Shown in pieces: positions 1 to 7,704 of a DNA stretch of 64,000 bases. Source of the stretch: Corynebacterium gallinarum (GTDB lineage: Bacteria > Actinomycetota > Actinomycetes > Mycobacteriales > Mycobacteriaceae); contig NZ_JACSPR010000004.1 in assembly GCF_014837045.1 (NCBI RefSeq), forward strand, positions 237,889 to 301,888. Reading direction: 5' to 3'. Under the pieces are notes generated by a model, which saw only the letters and a list, made by a program, of their open reading frames with translations, searched no databases and had not been told where the DNA came from. Position 1 is the first letter of the stretch; the number at the start of each line of letters is the position of its first letter. Position numbers and translations under genes: made by a program.

Positions 1-2
1 CG

Positions 3-290
3 TTGAAGAATGATGCCGGTGTCGCCGCACCGGTGGTCACCCGACAATGGGAACCGGCCAATGACCCCGAGACCTGGGAGAAGAACGAGTCCGTGGCCTC
101 CCCTGAACCCATTGGACCCATCCACCACATCCCCGACCAGGATGCCGAGGATCCCGTCAACCCGGCGGTCATCGGTGCTGTGCTTGAGCAGATTCACCAT
201 GGCGATGAGGATGATAGCGCCAACCGGGTGAAATATGTCGAGATCTCCAGCCCGCGGGTGCCGGAGGATGATGAGGGCGCGGGGAAATAG
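3..290 (+). CDS. Hypothetical acidic protein, possibly 5'-partial
   Basis: An open frame enters at the left edge and ends with TAG at 288-290. The first readable start is a TTG at position 3, so the true start may lie outside the window and this may be the C-terminal tail of a longer protein. The visible 95 residues are rich in Asp, Glu and Pro, with no membrane segment, no signal peptide and no motif I recognise. The sequence ends with a charged tail. It is followed by the decayed reductase pseudogene. I do not assign a function. Coding status is supported only by the open frame and plausible codon usage. Confidence 0.45.
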   Translation: MKNDAGVAAPVVTRQWEPANDPETWEKNESVASPEPIGPIHHIPDQDAEDPVNPAVIGAVLEQIHHGDEDDSANRVKYVEISSPRVPEDDEGAGK

Positions 291-339
291 GACCGCGCCC
301 AGACCACTTTTAGTTCTCCCTTCAAGTAACTCCCTCTAG

Positions 340-1135
340 GCTGGGCTCCACACCCAAGAGTTCCATGCCGCCAACATCGGCCTCACCCTCACCGACCTCC
401 CCGCCATCACCGGCACCACCGTCCCCGTCCTGGTCGCCGGCGACGGTGGACTCATCGGTAGCCACGCCGCCCGGGCCTATCACGATCTGGGTTGGGAGGT
501 GCACGGGGTGAGCCGACGCGCGCTCGATGTGCCTTGGACCCACCACAGCATCGACCTGCTCGGCTCCGCAGCCGCCACCACAGGTCCCGCCGGGATGGGG
601 ACGTCAGCCATCTGGTCTTCGCCGCCATCTCCAGCGAACTGGGGCTGCCCCTGCGCTTCCCGGCACCCGTGTGGCCTACGACATCCTGCACCAGACCACC
701 GATGCCGAACTGCTGGCACGGGCCACCATCTGGGCGGGCGCGAACCCGCGGGCCCGCGATCAGATCTTCAACATCACCAACGGCGACCAGTTCCGCTGGG
801 CACAGCTCTGGCCACAATTCGCCGAACATTTCGGCATGGACTACGCCGCACCCCAGCAGATGTCGCTGAGCGACGCGATGCCCACGCGTGGCGACGTCTG
901 GACCTCACTCGTGGAGAAATACAACCTCGTAGACACCCCCTTCGACCAGCTCGTGGCCTGGCCCGTCGGTGATTTCCTATTCCACCACGAGGCGGACAAC
1001 ATCACCTCCACCATCAAGGCCCGCCAGGCGGGATTTGCCGACGCTCTGGACACCCCGAGCCGACTGCTGGACCTCTTTGATGAGCTCATCGCGATGAAGG
1101 TGCTCCCACCCACGCTTTCCGCCGCTGAGCACTAA
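340..1135 (+). pseudogene. Decayed PRISE-type NAD(P)-dependent reductase (atypical SDR)
   Basis: Three reading frames must be joined to read a PRISE/progesterone-5-beta-reductase-like short-chain dehydrogenase. Frame 1 (about 361-580) carries the Rossmann start VLVAGDGGLIGSHAARAY and GWEVHGVSRR. Frame 3 (about 594-660) carries SHLVFAA joined directly to ELGLPLRFP. Frame 2 (about 665-1135) carries the C-terminal half, including DAELLARATIW, FNITNGDQFRWAQLWP and FADALDT. Family members are about 350 residues; roughly 130 residues between the HLVFAA strand and the ELGLPLRFPG segment are missing, and a single-base shift lies near 660. A TAG at 337-339 closes frame 1 upstream and no good start codon is seen. 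I read it as a degraded gene with an internal deletion; a sequencing error could not explain the missing middle. Confidence 0.75.
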
Positions 1136-1194
1136 CAACAGGTGGTGGGATGAGGCCTTACCACCAACCCTGCAGCTGACCTATGCTTGGTCGC

Positions 1195-1677
1195 ATGACT
1201 CGTCTGTTGCTGGTAAAGGCAGCTTCGCTGGGCGCAGCCGCCGTGTTGTTGAGTTCCTGTTCCGCCATCTCTGCGAATATTCCGGCGGATTCGGAAGGGA
1301 CCTTGTCCCGGGTCGAGGACGGCACCCTGGTGGTCGGAGTCTCCGAGCATCCGCCCTGGACCAATATCTCCGATACCGGGGAGCATTCCGGATCCGAGGT
1401 TGATCTCATCCGCGGGTTCGCAGAACACGTCAACGCCGAGATTGAATGGCAGCAGGCCCCCGAGTCCGTCCTCGCCGAACGCATCAAGAACGGCGAGGTG
1501 GATGTGGTCATCGGGGGCCTGACCGATTCCTCTCCCTGGTCCTCCCATATGGCGTTGACCCGCCCCTACGCAGAGGTCGACGGGGAGAAGATGGTCATGG
1601 GCACCCCGCTCGGGGAAAACGCCTTCCTGGTGGAACTGGAACGCCACCTCGCCGAGGAGTTCGGAGAGACACGATGA
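1195..1677 (+). CDS. Short solute-binding-protein-like lipoprotein (SBP family 3, one lobe)
   Basis: This predicted lipoprotein has an N-terminal signal with a lipobox-like LLSSCS near residue 20. It then shows the opening of a family-3 periplasmic binding protein: GTLVVGVSEHPPWTN, SEVDLIRGFAEHVNAEIEW and VDVVIGGLTDSS. Family members are usually 220-260 residues. This one has about 160 and passes from the first-lobe strand almost directly to a C-terminal helix, so the second lobe is missing. Its TGA overlaps the ATG of the next gene, a cation diffusion facilitator, in an ATGA arrangement, so translation is probably coupled. The start at 1195 is preferred because the lipoprotein signal then begins MTRLLLVK; an upstream ATG at 1183 is possible. 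There is no clear Shine-Dalgarno, but a TATGCT at 1182 could be a -10 box for a leaderless transcript (inference). Confidence 0.7.
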   Translation: MTRLLLVKAASLGAAAVLLSSCSAISANIPADSEGTLSRVEDGTLVVGVSEHPPWTNISDTGEHSGSEVDLIRGFAEHVNAEIEWQQAPESVLAERIKNGEVDVVIGGLTDSSPWSSHMALTRPYAEVDGEKMVMGTPLGENAFLVELERHLAEEFGETR

Positions 1678-2663
1678 ACACAGCAAAAAATCCCGGGCCC
1701 GGATCCGGTATCGGACGGCTCCCCGCCCCACAGCAGGAAACACTGCGTAAGGCGGTCCGTTATGAGTGGATCACCATCGGATCAATGATCATCATCGTCA
1801 TCATGGTCGGGCTGGTCGCCGGCCAGTCACAGGCGATGAAGAGCGCCTGGTCGGAGGACATCATCTCCCTCGTCCCACCCATCGCCTTCCTGGTCGCCAC
1901 CCGCATCATCCACCGGGTGCCCACGCGTAACTATCCCTATGGGCCCCACCGCGCGATCGCGGTCGCTCACCTGGTGGCGGGCGTGGCGTTGTTCGCCATG
2001 GGTTTCTTCCTGGTGTATGAATCCGTGCCGACGTTGTTGTCGGGTGAGAAACCGCCCATCGGCATGATGGTGCTGTTCGGTGTCGATTTCTGGTCCGGGT
2101 GGCTGATGATCGTGGTCATGGCCCTCAGCGCCATACCGCCGGTCATTCTCGGCCATATCAAGATCAAATTGGCCAAGGAACTGCACGACAAGGTGCTCTA
2201 CGCCGATGCGGATATGGCCAAGGCCGACTGGGGTACCGCCCTGGCCACCATCGTCGGTGTCCTGGGTATCGGCGTGGGCCTGTGGTGGGCGGATTCGGTT
2301 GCCGCACTGGTGATTTCCCTGTCCATCCTCAAGGACGGTGTCTCCAATATCAAGACGGCGGTGCTGGATCTGAGCGATGCGCGCGCCACCGGTTATGACG
2401 GCAGGCATCCGCATCCGCTGACAGAGGAGGTCGAGGAACTGGTTCGGGATGAAGTGGAGTGGGTGGAGGTCGCCCGCGCGCGTGTCCGCGACCAGGGGCA
2501 TGTCTTCCACACGGAGATGTTCGTGGTCCTCCGAACCGGGCATGAGCCCACACTGGAGGAACTACTGGCCGTACGCCATCTCATCGAGGGCTTGGACTGG
2601 AAATTCCAGGATGTGGTCGTGGTGCCGGTCAGCCACCTCGATCCGCACCAGGTGCCCCGGTGA
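1674..2663 (+). CDS. Cation diffusion facilitator (CDF) family transporter
   Basis: The protein has about 329 residues and is predicted to export divalent metal ions by proton antiport across the inner membrane. Hydrophobic segments lie near residues 35-55, 65-80, 95-120, 140-160 and 185-230, followed by a cytoplasmic domain of about 100 residues (RDEVEWVEVARARVRDQGHVFHTEMFVVL) like the C-terminal domain of CDF proteins. The segment HDKVLYADADMAKADWGTALATIVG resembles the family's fifth helix, where the HxxxD metal site normally sits; here the pattern reads D-A-D-x-x-x-x-D, so the metal cannot be named. It begins inside the stop codon of the short binding lipoprotein and ends 6 bp before a convergent VanW gene. 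The pairing suggests a metal-related unit, but that is inference. Confidence 0.8.
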   Translation: MNTAKNPGPGSGIGRLPAPQQETLRKAVRYEWITIGSMIIIVIMVGLVAGQSQAMKSAWSEDIISLVPPIAFLVATRIIHRVPTRNYPYGPHRAIAVAHLVAGVALFAMGFFLVYESVPTLLSGEKPPIGMMVLFGVDFWSGWLMIVVMALSAIPPVILGHIKIKLAKELHDKVLYADADMAKADWGTALATIVGVLGIGVGLWWADSVAALVISLSILKDGVSNIKTAVLDLSDARATGYDGRHPHPLTEEVEELVRDEVEWVEVARARVRDQGHVFHTEMFVVLRTGHEPTLEELLAVRHLIEGLDWKFQDVVVVPVSHLDPHQVPR

Positions 2664-2669
2664 TCAGCT

Positions 2670-4370
2670 CTAGCTGCAGATCACGTTGGGCTGGGGATCG
2701 TAGACGGTGGTAACGGTCTCGCGGGTGAGCTCATTCCCGGCCAGATCACGGATGACGCGGGTATCCGAGGTGGTGAAGCCGGGTGCACCGGAGGACGGGA
2801 TGCACTCATCATCCGAGACGCGGAGCGTTTTCGGCTGGGTGGGGGCCCAGCGACCATTGTTGATGGACTGGACCTCACGGATGTTCACACCCTTGATCCG
2901 GACCGTGACGCTGTTGCCGCCCATCTCGGTTTCAATCATGACGGGGTACGGGGTGTCATTGCGGAACTGCAGATCAATGGCCCCGTCGTAGATGGTGGCT
3001 TCACGGCCCGCAGGGTACCGGGAGATGTAGTAGCTGTGCGGGGTGTGGGTGATATCCTCCAGGCCCGCGAAATAATAAGCGTTGTACAGGGTGGTGGCGA
3101 ACTGGCTGATGCCACCGCCGATCGCGGTACCGGAGCGACCCTCGAGGATGATGCCGGAATCAACAAATCCCTGGGCCGCACCACGCGGTCCGGTGAAGTT
3201 GTTGAGGGAGAAGGTGTCGCCTGGCGACACCACGGCTCCGTTGACCATCTCGGCGGTGAGACGGATGTTGGTGCCGGACGCCGATGAGAAGCCCGTGGTG
3301 GTGAACTCCCCCATCACCTCGTTGAAGGTGGCCGCCTGGGCGTCGGTGGCGGTGAAGGTGGCCAGTTTGTCCACATATACCGCGTCGATCTCACGGGGGC
3401 CGTCACCCACCAGACCCGCCTCCAGATCAACCAGGGTCTGCTCCCAGTCGATCTCATGCCCGTTGACTTCCGGGGTCACCACGCGGGAACCGGAGGTGAA
3501 ACTGATCTGCGCGTTCTTCGGCTCGGTCTCGGTTTCGGCCAGAGGCTCGGCAAGTATCTCCTGCGCCAGCTCCCGGTTGACCTCCACCCGGATGTCCCCG
3601 TCGATCTCGGGGAAGGTGACGATCTCCCCCATGCGTTCAACAGGGAGAACACCCTGCACACCGTCATCACCACGCACGACGAAGGGGCCTGACACCGCGC
3701 GGGCGGCGGGGCCGTCGACAAGCTCCTCAATGCGGTCCTGACCGATGGGGGCGGGGACCGCGAACGGTTCGATCTCCACACCTTCCGGGTCGAGCCAGTA
3801 ATCGGTGACCCTGTCCTCCAGGACCCCACGGTCAACCGCCTGCCCCTCGAGGGAGGGGGCGGAGACAACCGCGCCGTTGTCGATGGCCACGCTGCCAGTC
3901 ACCGGCTCACGGTAGAGCTCGCCCACCATGCGGTCCAGGGTGGGGCCGAAGAGCACCGGATCCACAATGCTGACGATTGGGGCCTCGGTCTCCGTGAACA
4001 ACCCGGTAATGCGGGCAACCGGGTTCCAGGACTGCTCGGGAACACCGGCAGCTGTTGCCTCCCAGTCGATGCCCAGGCCGGAGGTGGCCGGATCGAACTG
4101 GGTGGTCGCCTCCCCCGCGATGACAGTGACCGGCTCGGTGTACACCGAATGCAGCTCCGTCTCCAAGGTGCGGCGGGCTTCCTCATGGGTCATGTTGGAG
4201 ATGTTCACGCCACCCACGGTGGTGCCACGCGGAATGCGGTCTTTGGACAACATGACATCAGCGAGGTACACCAGGGCGGCGATCAGGACCAGACCCAGCA
4301 GCACACCAACGATGATGCCGCTGGTCCGGTTACGCCCTCTACCTGAACCATGATTACCGGAAACTTTCAC
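2670..4370 (-). CDS. VanW family protein with peptidoglycan-binding-like domains
   Basis: The 566-residue envelope protein has a short basic N-terminus and one membrane segment at about residues 17-40 (IIVGVLLGLVLIAALVYLA), so most of it is probably outside the cell. Residues 50-300 hold repeated YoaR-like putative peptidoglycan-binding modules (GTTVGGVNISNMTHEEARRTLE is the first). The VanW domain follows at about 345-490, recognisable from FSLNNFTGPRGAAQGF, GGGISQFATTLYNAYYFAGL and SYYISRYPAGREATI. A G5-like tail closes the protein. VanW proteins occur in vancomycin clusters, but chromosomal actinobacterial copies are common and their biochemical role is unknown. The start is a GTG at 4368-4370. 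It is convergent with the CDF gene. Confidence 0.85.
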   Translation of the reverse strand: MKVSGNHGSGRGRNRTSGIIVGVLLGLVLIAALVYLADVMLSKDRIPRGTTVGGVNISNMTHEEARRTLETELHSVYTEPVTVIAGEATTQFDPATSGLGIDWEATAAGVPEQSWNPVARITGLFTETEAPIVSIVDPVLFGPTLDRMVGELYREPVTGSVAIDNGAVVSAPSLEGQAVDRGVLEDRVTDYWLDPEGVEIEPFAVPAPIGQDRIEELVDGPAARAVSGPFVVRGDDGVQGVLPVERMGEIVTFPEIDGDIRVEVNRELAQEILAEPLAETETEPKNAQISFTSGSRVVTPEVNGHEIDWEQTLVDLEAGLVGDGPREIDAVYVDKLATFTATDAQAATFNEVMGEFTTTGFSSASGTNIRLTAEMVNGAVVSPGDTFSLNNFTGPRGAAQGFVDSGIILEGRSGTAIGGGISQFATTLYNAYYFAGLEDITHTPHSYYISRYPAGREATIYDGAIDLQFRNDTPYPVMIETEMGGNSVTVRIKGVNIREVQSINNGRWAPTQPKTLRVSDDECIPSSGAPGFTTSDTRVIRDLAGNELTRETVTTVYDPQPNVICS

Positions 4371-4707
4371 AGACCAAGGCTATCGTCGTGCTACCGATTT
4401 TCCTACTCAAAGGGTGACACATCCCCACCGGAGCAGGCCCCGGCGGAGGTGGTCGTGGTGCCTCCCACTCGGTTCCGCACTCCCAACGAGATGCCCCATT
4501 CATCATCCCCACCCTGTTCAGGGTCAACCGGGGGCGCATATGGGGGTCAACCGGGGGCCATGCGGGGGCCAACCGGGGCCATGAGGGGATGGAAATAGAA
4601 CCAAATAACCCCGTTAGAGATATGAATCACTATTATTGTTTCCACTAGGAAATATAACAATCTCCTCTTTGTTGCCGTCGCATCCATCCCGAGCCCAAGG
4701 AAACCCC
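4371..4707. other. Intergenic region with divergent promoters and short G-rich repeats
   Basis: This 337-bp gap separates the divergent VanW and secreted-protein genes. It holds three G-rich direct repeats at 4521-4580 (listed separately), then an AT-rich stretch at about 4595-4675 that is the likely promoter zone. A short palindrome TTTCC-ACTA-GGAAA lies at 4639-4652. No convincing reading frame with its own ribosome-binding site is seen in it. Confidence 0.5.
4521..4580. repeat. Three direct repeats of a 15-bp G-rich unit
   Basis: The unit GGGTCAACCGGGGGC occurs at 4521-4535 and 4544-4558, and a variant GGGCCAACCGGGGCC at 4566-4580. The period is 22-23 bp, about two helical turns, between divergent genes. 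It could be a protein-binding array or a slippage product; the sequence does not decide. Confidence 0.7.
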
Positions 4708-5586
4708 ATGCCCACCTCATCCGGGAAATCGCATCTCCCCGGTATCGTCACCGCCGTGTTGATCATCGTTGTCCTGGTAACGGTGGGTGTCACCGTAGCG
4801 GTTATGAGGAGCACGGATCCCAATCGCGCGACCGCAGGGAACTCCGGGATCCCCACCCTCTACACCGATGATCTGGCCACCACCGGGGACGCACCGACCG
4901 GCCCTGTTCCGGTCCCTGAACCCGGGTCCATCGGCGGCGAGGCGGACACCTCCACCGCACAGACCCCGGACGACCAGGACCGGGCACCCGATGGCCCCAC
5001 GGTGATCCGCTATGTCTCCCCACTCGATCGGGCCGGCACCATTCAACCGGGGTGGCGGCGCATCGATGACCTGGGGGTACAGGATGTTAGATGCCGCACC
5101 TCAGATGTCAGCATCCACGACGATGTCTACAACTGTGGAAACCTCTCCCCGGAGGCGCAGGTCTGCTTCCCTTCCCTCAGCAGGGGACAGTCCTACTGTG
5201 CGGTCAGTCCCTTCACCACCCAGTACGTGACCGCGACCTTCACCGGACCCGTCGAGGAAATACAGAACAGGGATCCACGTCCCTGGGGTGTCGTGCTGGA
5301 GGATGGTCGGCGGTGTGTTGTCGGCCAGGGCGATGACTGGGGTGTGCGCGCTGATGGCCACCGGGGTGCCTACTTCTGCAACGGTATCGGGCCCGAGGTG
5401 GTGCTCTCCCAGGGGGAGACACCTGAGATCTTCGATGTCGGCAGTGATCGGTGGACCGTGAAGGCAGGTGAGCTGGGCCTGCCGGGAGATTCCCTGCCCC
5501 CACCCAGAACTGTCGAGGTCACCGAGGTGTACTACGCCGCCTGGGCCAACGAGGGCATCGACAACTGGGGGCGCACACCCTACTGA
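4708..5586 (+). CDS. Uncharacterised membrane-anchored secreted protein
   Basis: This 292-residue protein starts at ATG 4708, preceded by AAGG about 6 bp upstream. One hydrophobic segment at about residues 12-35 (VTAVLIIVVLVTVGVTVAV) acts as signal anchor, and a low-complexity Pro/Asp/Thr linker follows to about residue 95. The C-terminal domain contains several cysteines (VRCRTSDVS, NCGNLSPEAQVCFPSLSRGQSYC, GRRCVVGQ, GAYFCNG), which suggests a disulphide-bonded fold outside the membrane. I do not recognise the family. It ends 13 bp before the convergent NagZ-like gene. Confidence 0.75.
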   Translation: MPTSSGKSHLPGIVTAVLIIVVLVTVGVTVAVMRSTDPNRATAGNSGIPTLYTDDLATTGDAPTGPVPVPEPGSIGGEADTSTAQTPDDQDRAPDGPTVIRYVSPLDRAGTIQPGWRRIDDLGVQDVRCRTSDVSIHDDVYNCGNLSPEAQVCFPSLSRGQSYCAVSPFTTQYVTATFTGPVEEIQNRDPRPWGVVLEDGRRCVVGQGDDWGVRADGHRGAYFCNGIGPEVVLSQGETPEIFDVGSDRWTVKAGELGLPGDSLPPPRTVEVTEVYYAAWANEGIDNWGRTPY

Positions 5587-5599
5587 TCGCCTGTGTTCC

Positions 5600-6787
5600 C
5601 TACTGCTCCGGGATGTGCTGCATCTGCACCCGGAGTGCGGACTCCAGCATCTGTTCCCGGGGATACTCACCGCTGGTCACGGCGGCATCAACACGGTCGA
5701 TGGCTGCGGACAGGGAGGAGAAATCGATCCACAGCGCCTGATCCGCACCCGCCCTCAGTGAGGCCAACACCGCCTCGGCCGGGCTGTGGGTGGCGGCGAT
5801 GGCACTCATTCCGGATAGATCATCGGTGTACACCACACCGTCATAGGGAACCCCTCCCGGATAGTCGCCGGTGCGTAGCAGTTCATAGGTGGCGGGGTCG
5901 AGGGTGGAGGGCACCCCGTCGGTTCCCAGTCCGGGGACGACCATGTGTCCGACCATCACCGCACCGTCCGTCTGCGCCAGAGCCGTCCCATAGGGGATGA
6001 GGTCATAGATCTTCATCTCCTCCAGGTGCGGGGTGATGACATCCTGGGTGTGACTGTCACCGCTGGCGCGCCCATGACCGGGGAAATGCTTGAACACCGG
6101 GATAATCCCGGCGTTCTCCAGACCCCGGGCGAAAGCGGTGGCATAGGTGGCGGCGATCTCCGGGTTGTCGGAGAAGGACCGGTCCCCCACCACGGGCAGC
6201 CCCCAGGCATCCACATCCACCACGGGCGCGAAGTTGACGTTGATCCCGTGGGCTGCCAGTCCGGTGCCGAGGATCTCCGCGAGATCCTCCACCTGCTCCG
6301 GGGTCATGGTCTGGGCCATCACACGTGGCGCCGGGAAATCACCGAGCAGGTGGGTGGCACGCTGGACACGACCACCCTCAAAGTCAATGCTGACCGAGAA
6401 ATCACGGCCGACGATCTCACGCAACGCCGCAATATTCCGCCCCGGTTCCGTGAGCAAATTCTCATCAGTCCACGACCCGATGAAGATTCCACCCGCCCCC
6501 TGGTTGAGGGCCTCGAGCGCCTGATCAAAATTGCCCACTCCGACCATCATCAGGGACGCCACCTGCGCGCGCTGCCCGGTCGGCAGCTGGGCCCGGGCGA
6601 GATCCTCCCGCGTGGGCGCAGGTGGCTCAATCGAGGTGGTGGGCACGGTAGATGCCGGGGACTCCGGGGCCACAACCGAACCGGTCTCGCTGGAGGGCGG
6701 CGAGGTGGGCGTCGACAAGCTCCCATCAGAACAGCCCGCCAGGAACAGGCAGGCGAGGAGGATAACGGCGTGGGGTTGCTTGAGCAC
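5600..6787 (-). CDS. nagZ: Beta-N-acetylhexosaminidase, glycoside hydrolase family 3 (NagZ-like lipoprotein)
   Basis: The 395-residue lipoprotein is predicted to remove terminal N-acetylglucosamine from cell-wall muropeptides or glycans. It starts at a GTG (6785-6787) with an N-terminal signal and lipobox LLACLFLAGCS. A Thr/Pro/Glu-rich linker reaches about residue 60. The GH3 barrel follows with DFSVSIDFEGGRVQR, INVNFAPVVDVD and the diagnostic NagZ-type loop PVFKHFPGHGRASGDSH, whose His-Asp dyad acts as general acid/base in family members. A Met/Asp-rich segment VVYTDDLSGMSAI is the usual nucleophile strand. Surface anchoring fits a role outside the membrane, unlike the cytoplasmic E. coli enzyme. 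The linker contains one copy of the dispersed 10-mer GTCGACAAGC (6711-6720). Confidence 0.85.
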   Translation of the reverse strand: MLKQPHAVILLACLFLAGCSDGSLSTPTSPPSSETGSVVAPESPASTVPTTSIEPPAPTREDLARAQLPTGQRAQVASLMMVGVGNFDQALEALNQGAGGIFIGSWTDENLLTEPGRNIAALREIVGRDFSVSIDFEGGRVQRATHLLGDFPAPRVMAQTMTPEQVEDLAEILGTGLAAHGINVNFAPVVDVDAWGLPVVGDRSFSDNPEIAATYATAFARGLENAGIIPVFKHFPGHGRASGDSHTQDVITPHLEEMKIYDLIPYGTALAQTDGAVMVGHMVVPGLGTDGVPSTLDPATYELLRTGDYPGGVPYDGVVYTDDLSGMSAIAATHSPAEAVLASLRAGADQALWIDFSSLSAAIDRVDAAVTSGEYPREQMLESALRVQMQHIPEQ

Positions 6788-6867
6788 GGTTACCCACTAT
6801 AGGAACAGAACATGAGTTTTTCTTAATCCTTTCCCGCGACCGGGTTAGACTTGGTCACACTGTTGTC

Positions 6868-6905
6868 GAGCACCAGCCCAGAGCACCAGCCCAGAGCACC
6901 AGCCA
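6868..6905 (+). repeat. Three tandem 13-bp repeats upstream of the universal stress gene
   Basis: GAGCACCAGCCCA occurs at 6868-6880 and 6881-6893, and a 12-bp form lacking one C at 6894-6905. The block sits in the leader just before the GGAGG (6914-6918) of the next gene. A slippage-prone spacer is the simplest reading. Confidence 0.75.
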
Positions 6906-6926
6906 GAGACCGCGGAGGTATGCACC

Positions 6927-7403
6927 ATGCCGGAGAGCCCCGAGAGCCCCGAGACCACCATGCTCATCGCCTATGACGGGTCCGCCGAGGCCCGTCGGGC
7001 ACTGGAGTACGCGGCCCGCCTGCTGCGGCCACGGAAGGTGGAGATCCTCACCGCATGGGAGCCGCTGCACCGTCAGGTCGCCCGCGCGATCACCCTGACC
7101 CAGGTCAGCGCTGATGATGAGGACCCCGCCTACCTGACCGCCCGCGATCACTGCCGCGAGGGCGTGGAACTGGCGGAGTCCCTCGGACTGCAGGCGCGCG
7201 CCCACATGGTGGAGTCCGCCACCGCGATCTGGAGCGCCATCGTGGATGCGGCGGTGGAGCTGCGCCCCGATGTGATTGTCACCGGTACCAGGGGCATCAC
7301 AGGGTGGAAATCCCTGTGGCAGTCCTCCACCGCCGACAATGTGGTGCACCACGCCGGCATCCCCGTTTTCGTCGTTCCACCATTGGCTACCGACGGGGAC
7401 TAG
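6927..7403 (+). CDS. Universal stress protein, UspA family
   Basis: This 158-residue single-domain Usp protein opens with TTMLIAYDGSAEARRALEYAARLL. It carries the C-terminal nucleotide-binding signature in GTRGITGWKSLWQSSTADNVVHHAGIPVFVVP, which fits the G-2x-G-9x-G(S/T) pattern loosely. ATP-binding Usp proteins help cells survive starvation and stress, but this protein's partner is unknown. The start ATG has a strong GGAGG 8 bp upstream. It is followed closely by the DUF2613 gene. Confidence 0.88.
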   Translation: MPESPESPETTMLIAYDGSAEARRALEYAARLLRPRKVEILTAWEPLHRQVARAITLTQVSADDEDPAYLTARDHCREGVELAESLGLQARAHMVESATAIWSAIVDAAVELRPDVIVTGTRGITGWKSLWQSSTADNVVHHAGIPVFVVPPLATDGD

Positions 7404-7424
7404 CTGGTAGTCTCGACACTCGTC

Positions 7425-7682
7425 ATGGCTTATGAAACTGATTCACTCAACCGTCGCACGATCGGTCCCGCGGTCGCCAGTGCGGTTGTGGGCATTGCCC
7501 TCGGCGCTGTCGCCGTAGCCGGCGTTTCCATTCTCGCGGGGCAGGACACCGTTCCCTCCTCCAATGCGGTGACCGCCGATGATGCCTTGCTCGGTGGTCC
7601 TGAATACGGTTCCCGCCAGGCCGCGCAGGACGGTCAAACTGCCCAGGATGGCGAGTCCGCCGCCTCCGGCCAATCCGACTGA
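7425..7682 (+). CDS. Small membrane protein, DUF2613-like
   Basis: This 85-residue protein has one hydrophobic segment at about residues 13-37 (IGPAVASAVVGIALGAVAVAGVSIL split by small residues) and a polar Gln/Ser/Asp-rich tail. It matches the small corynebacterial/mycobacterial family DUF2613 that precedes aftD. It lies 22 bp upstream of aftD on the same strand, so the two are probably co-transcribed. Function is unknown; a partner or stability role for AftD is only a guess from the conserved position. Confidence 0.75.
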   Translation: MAYETDSLNRRTIGPAVASAVVGIALGAVAVAGVSILAGQDTVPSSNAVTADDALLGGPEYGSRQAAQDGQTAQDGESAASGQSD

Positions 7683-7704
7683 TTCACCCAGGTGAGGCTG
7701 GTCG

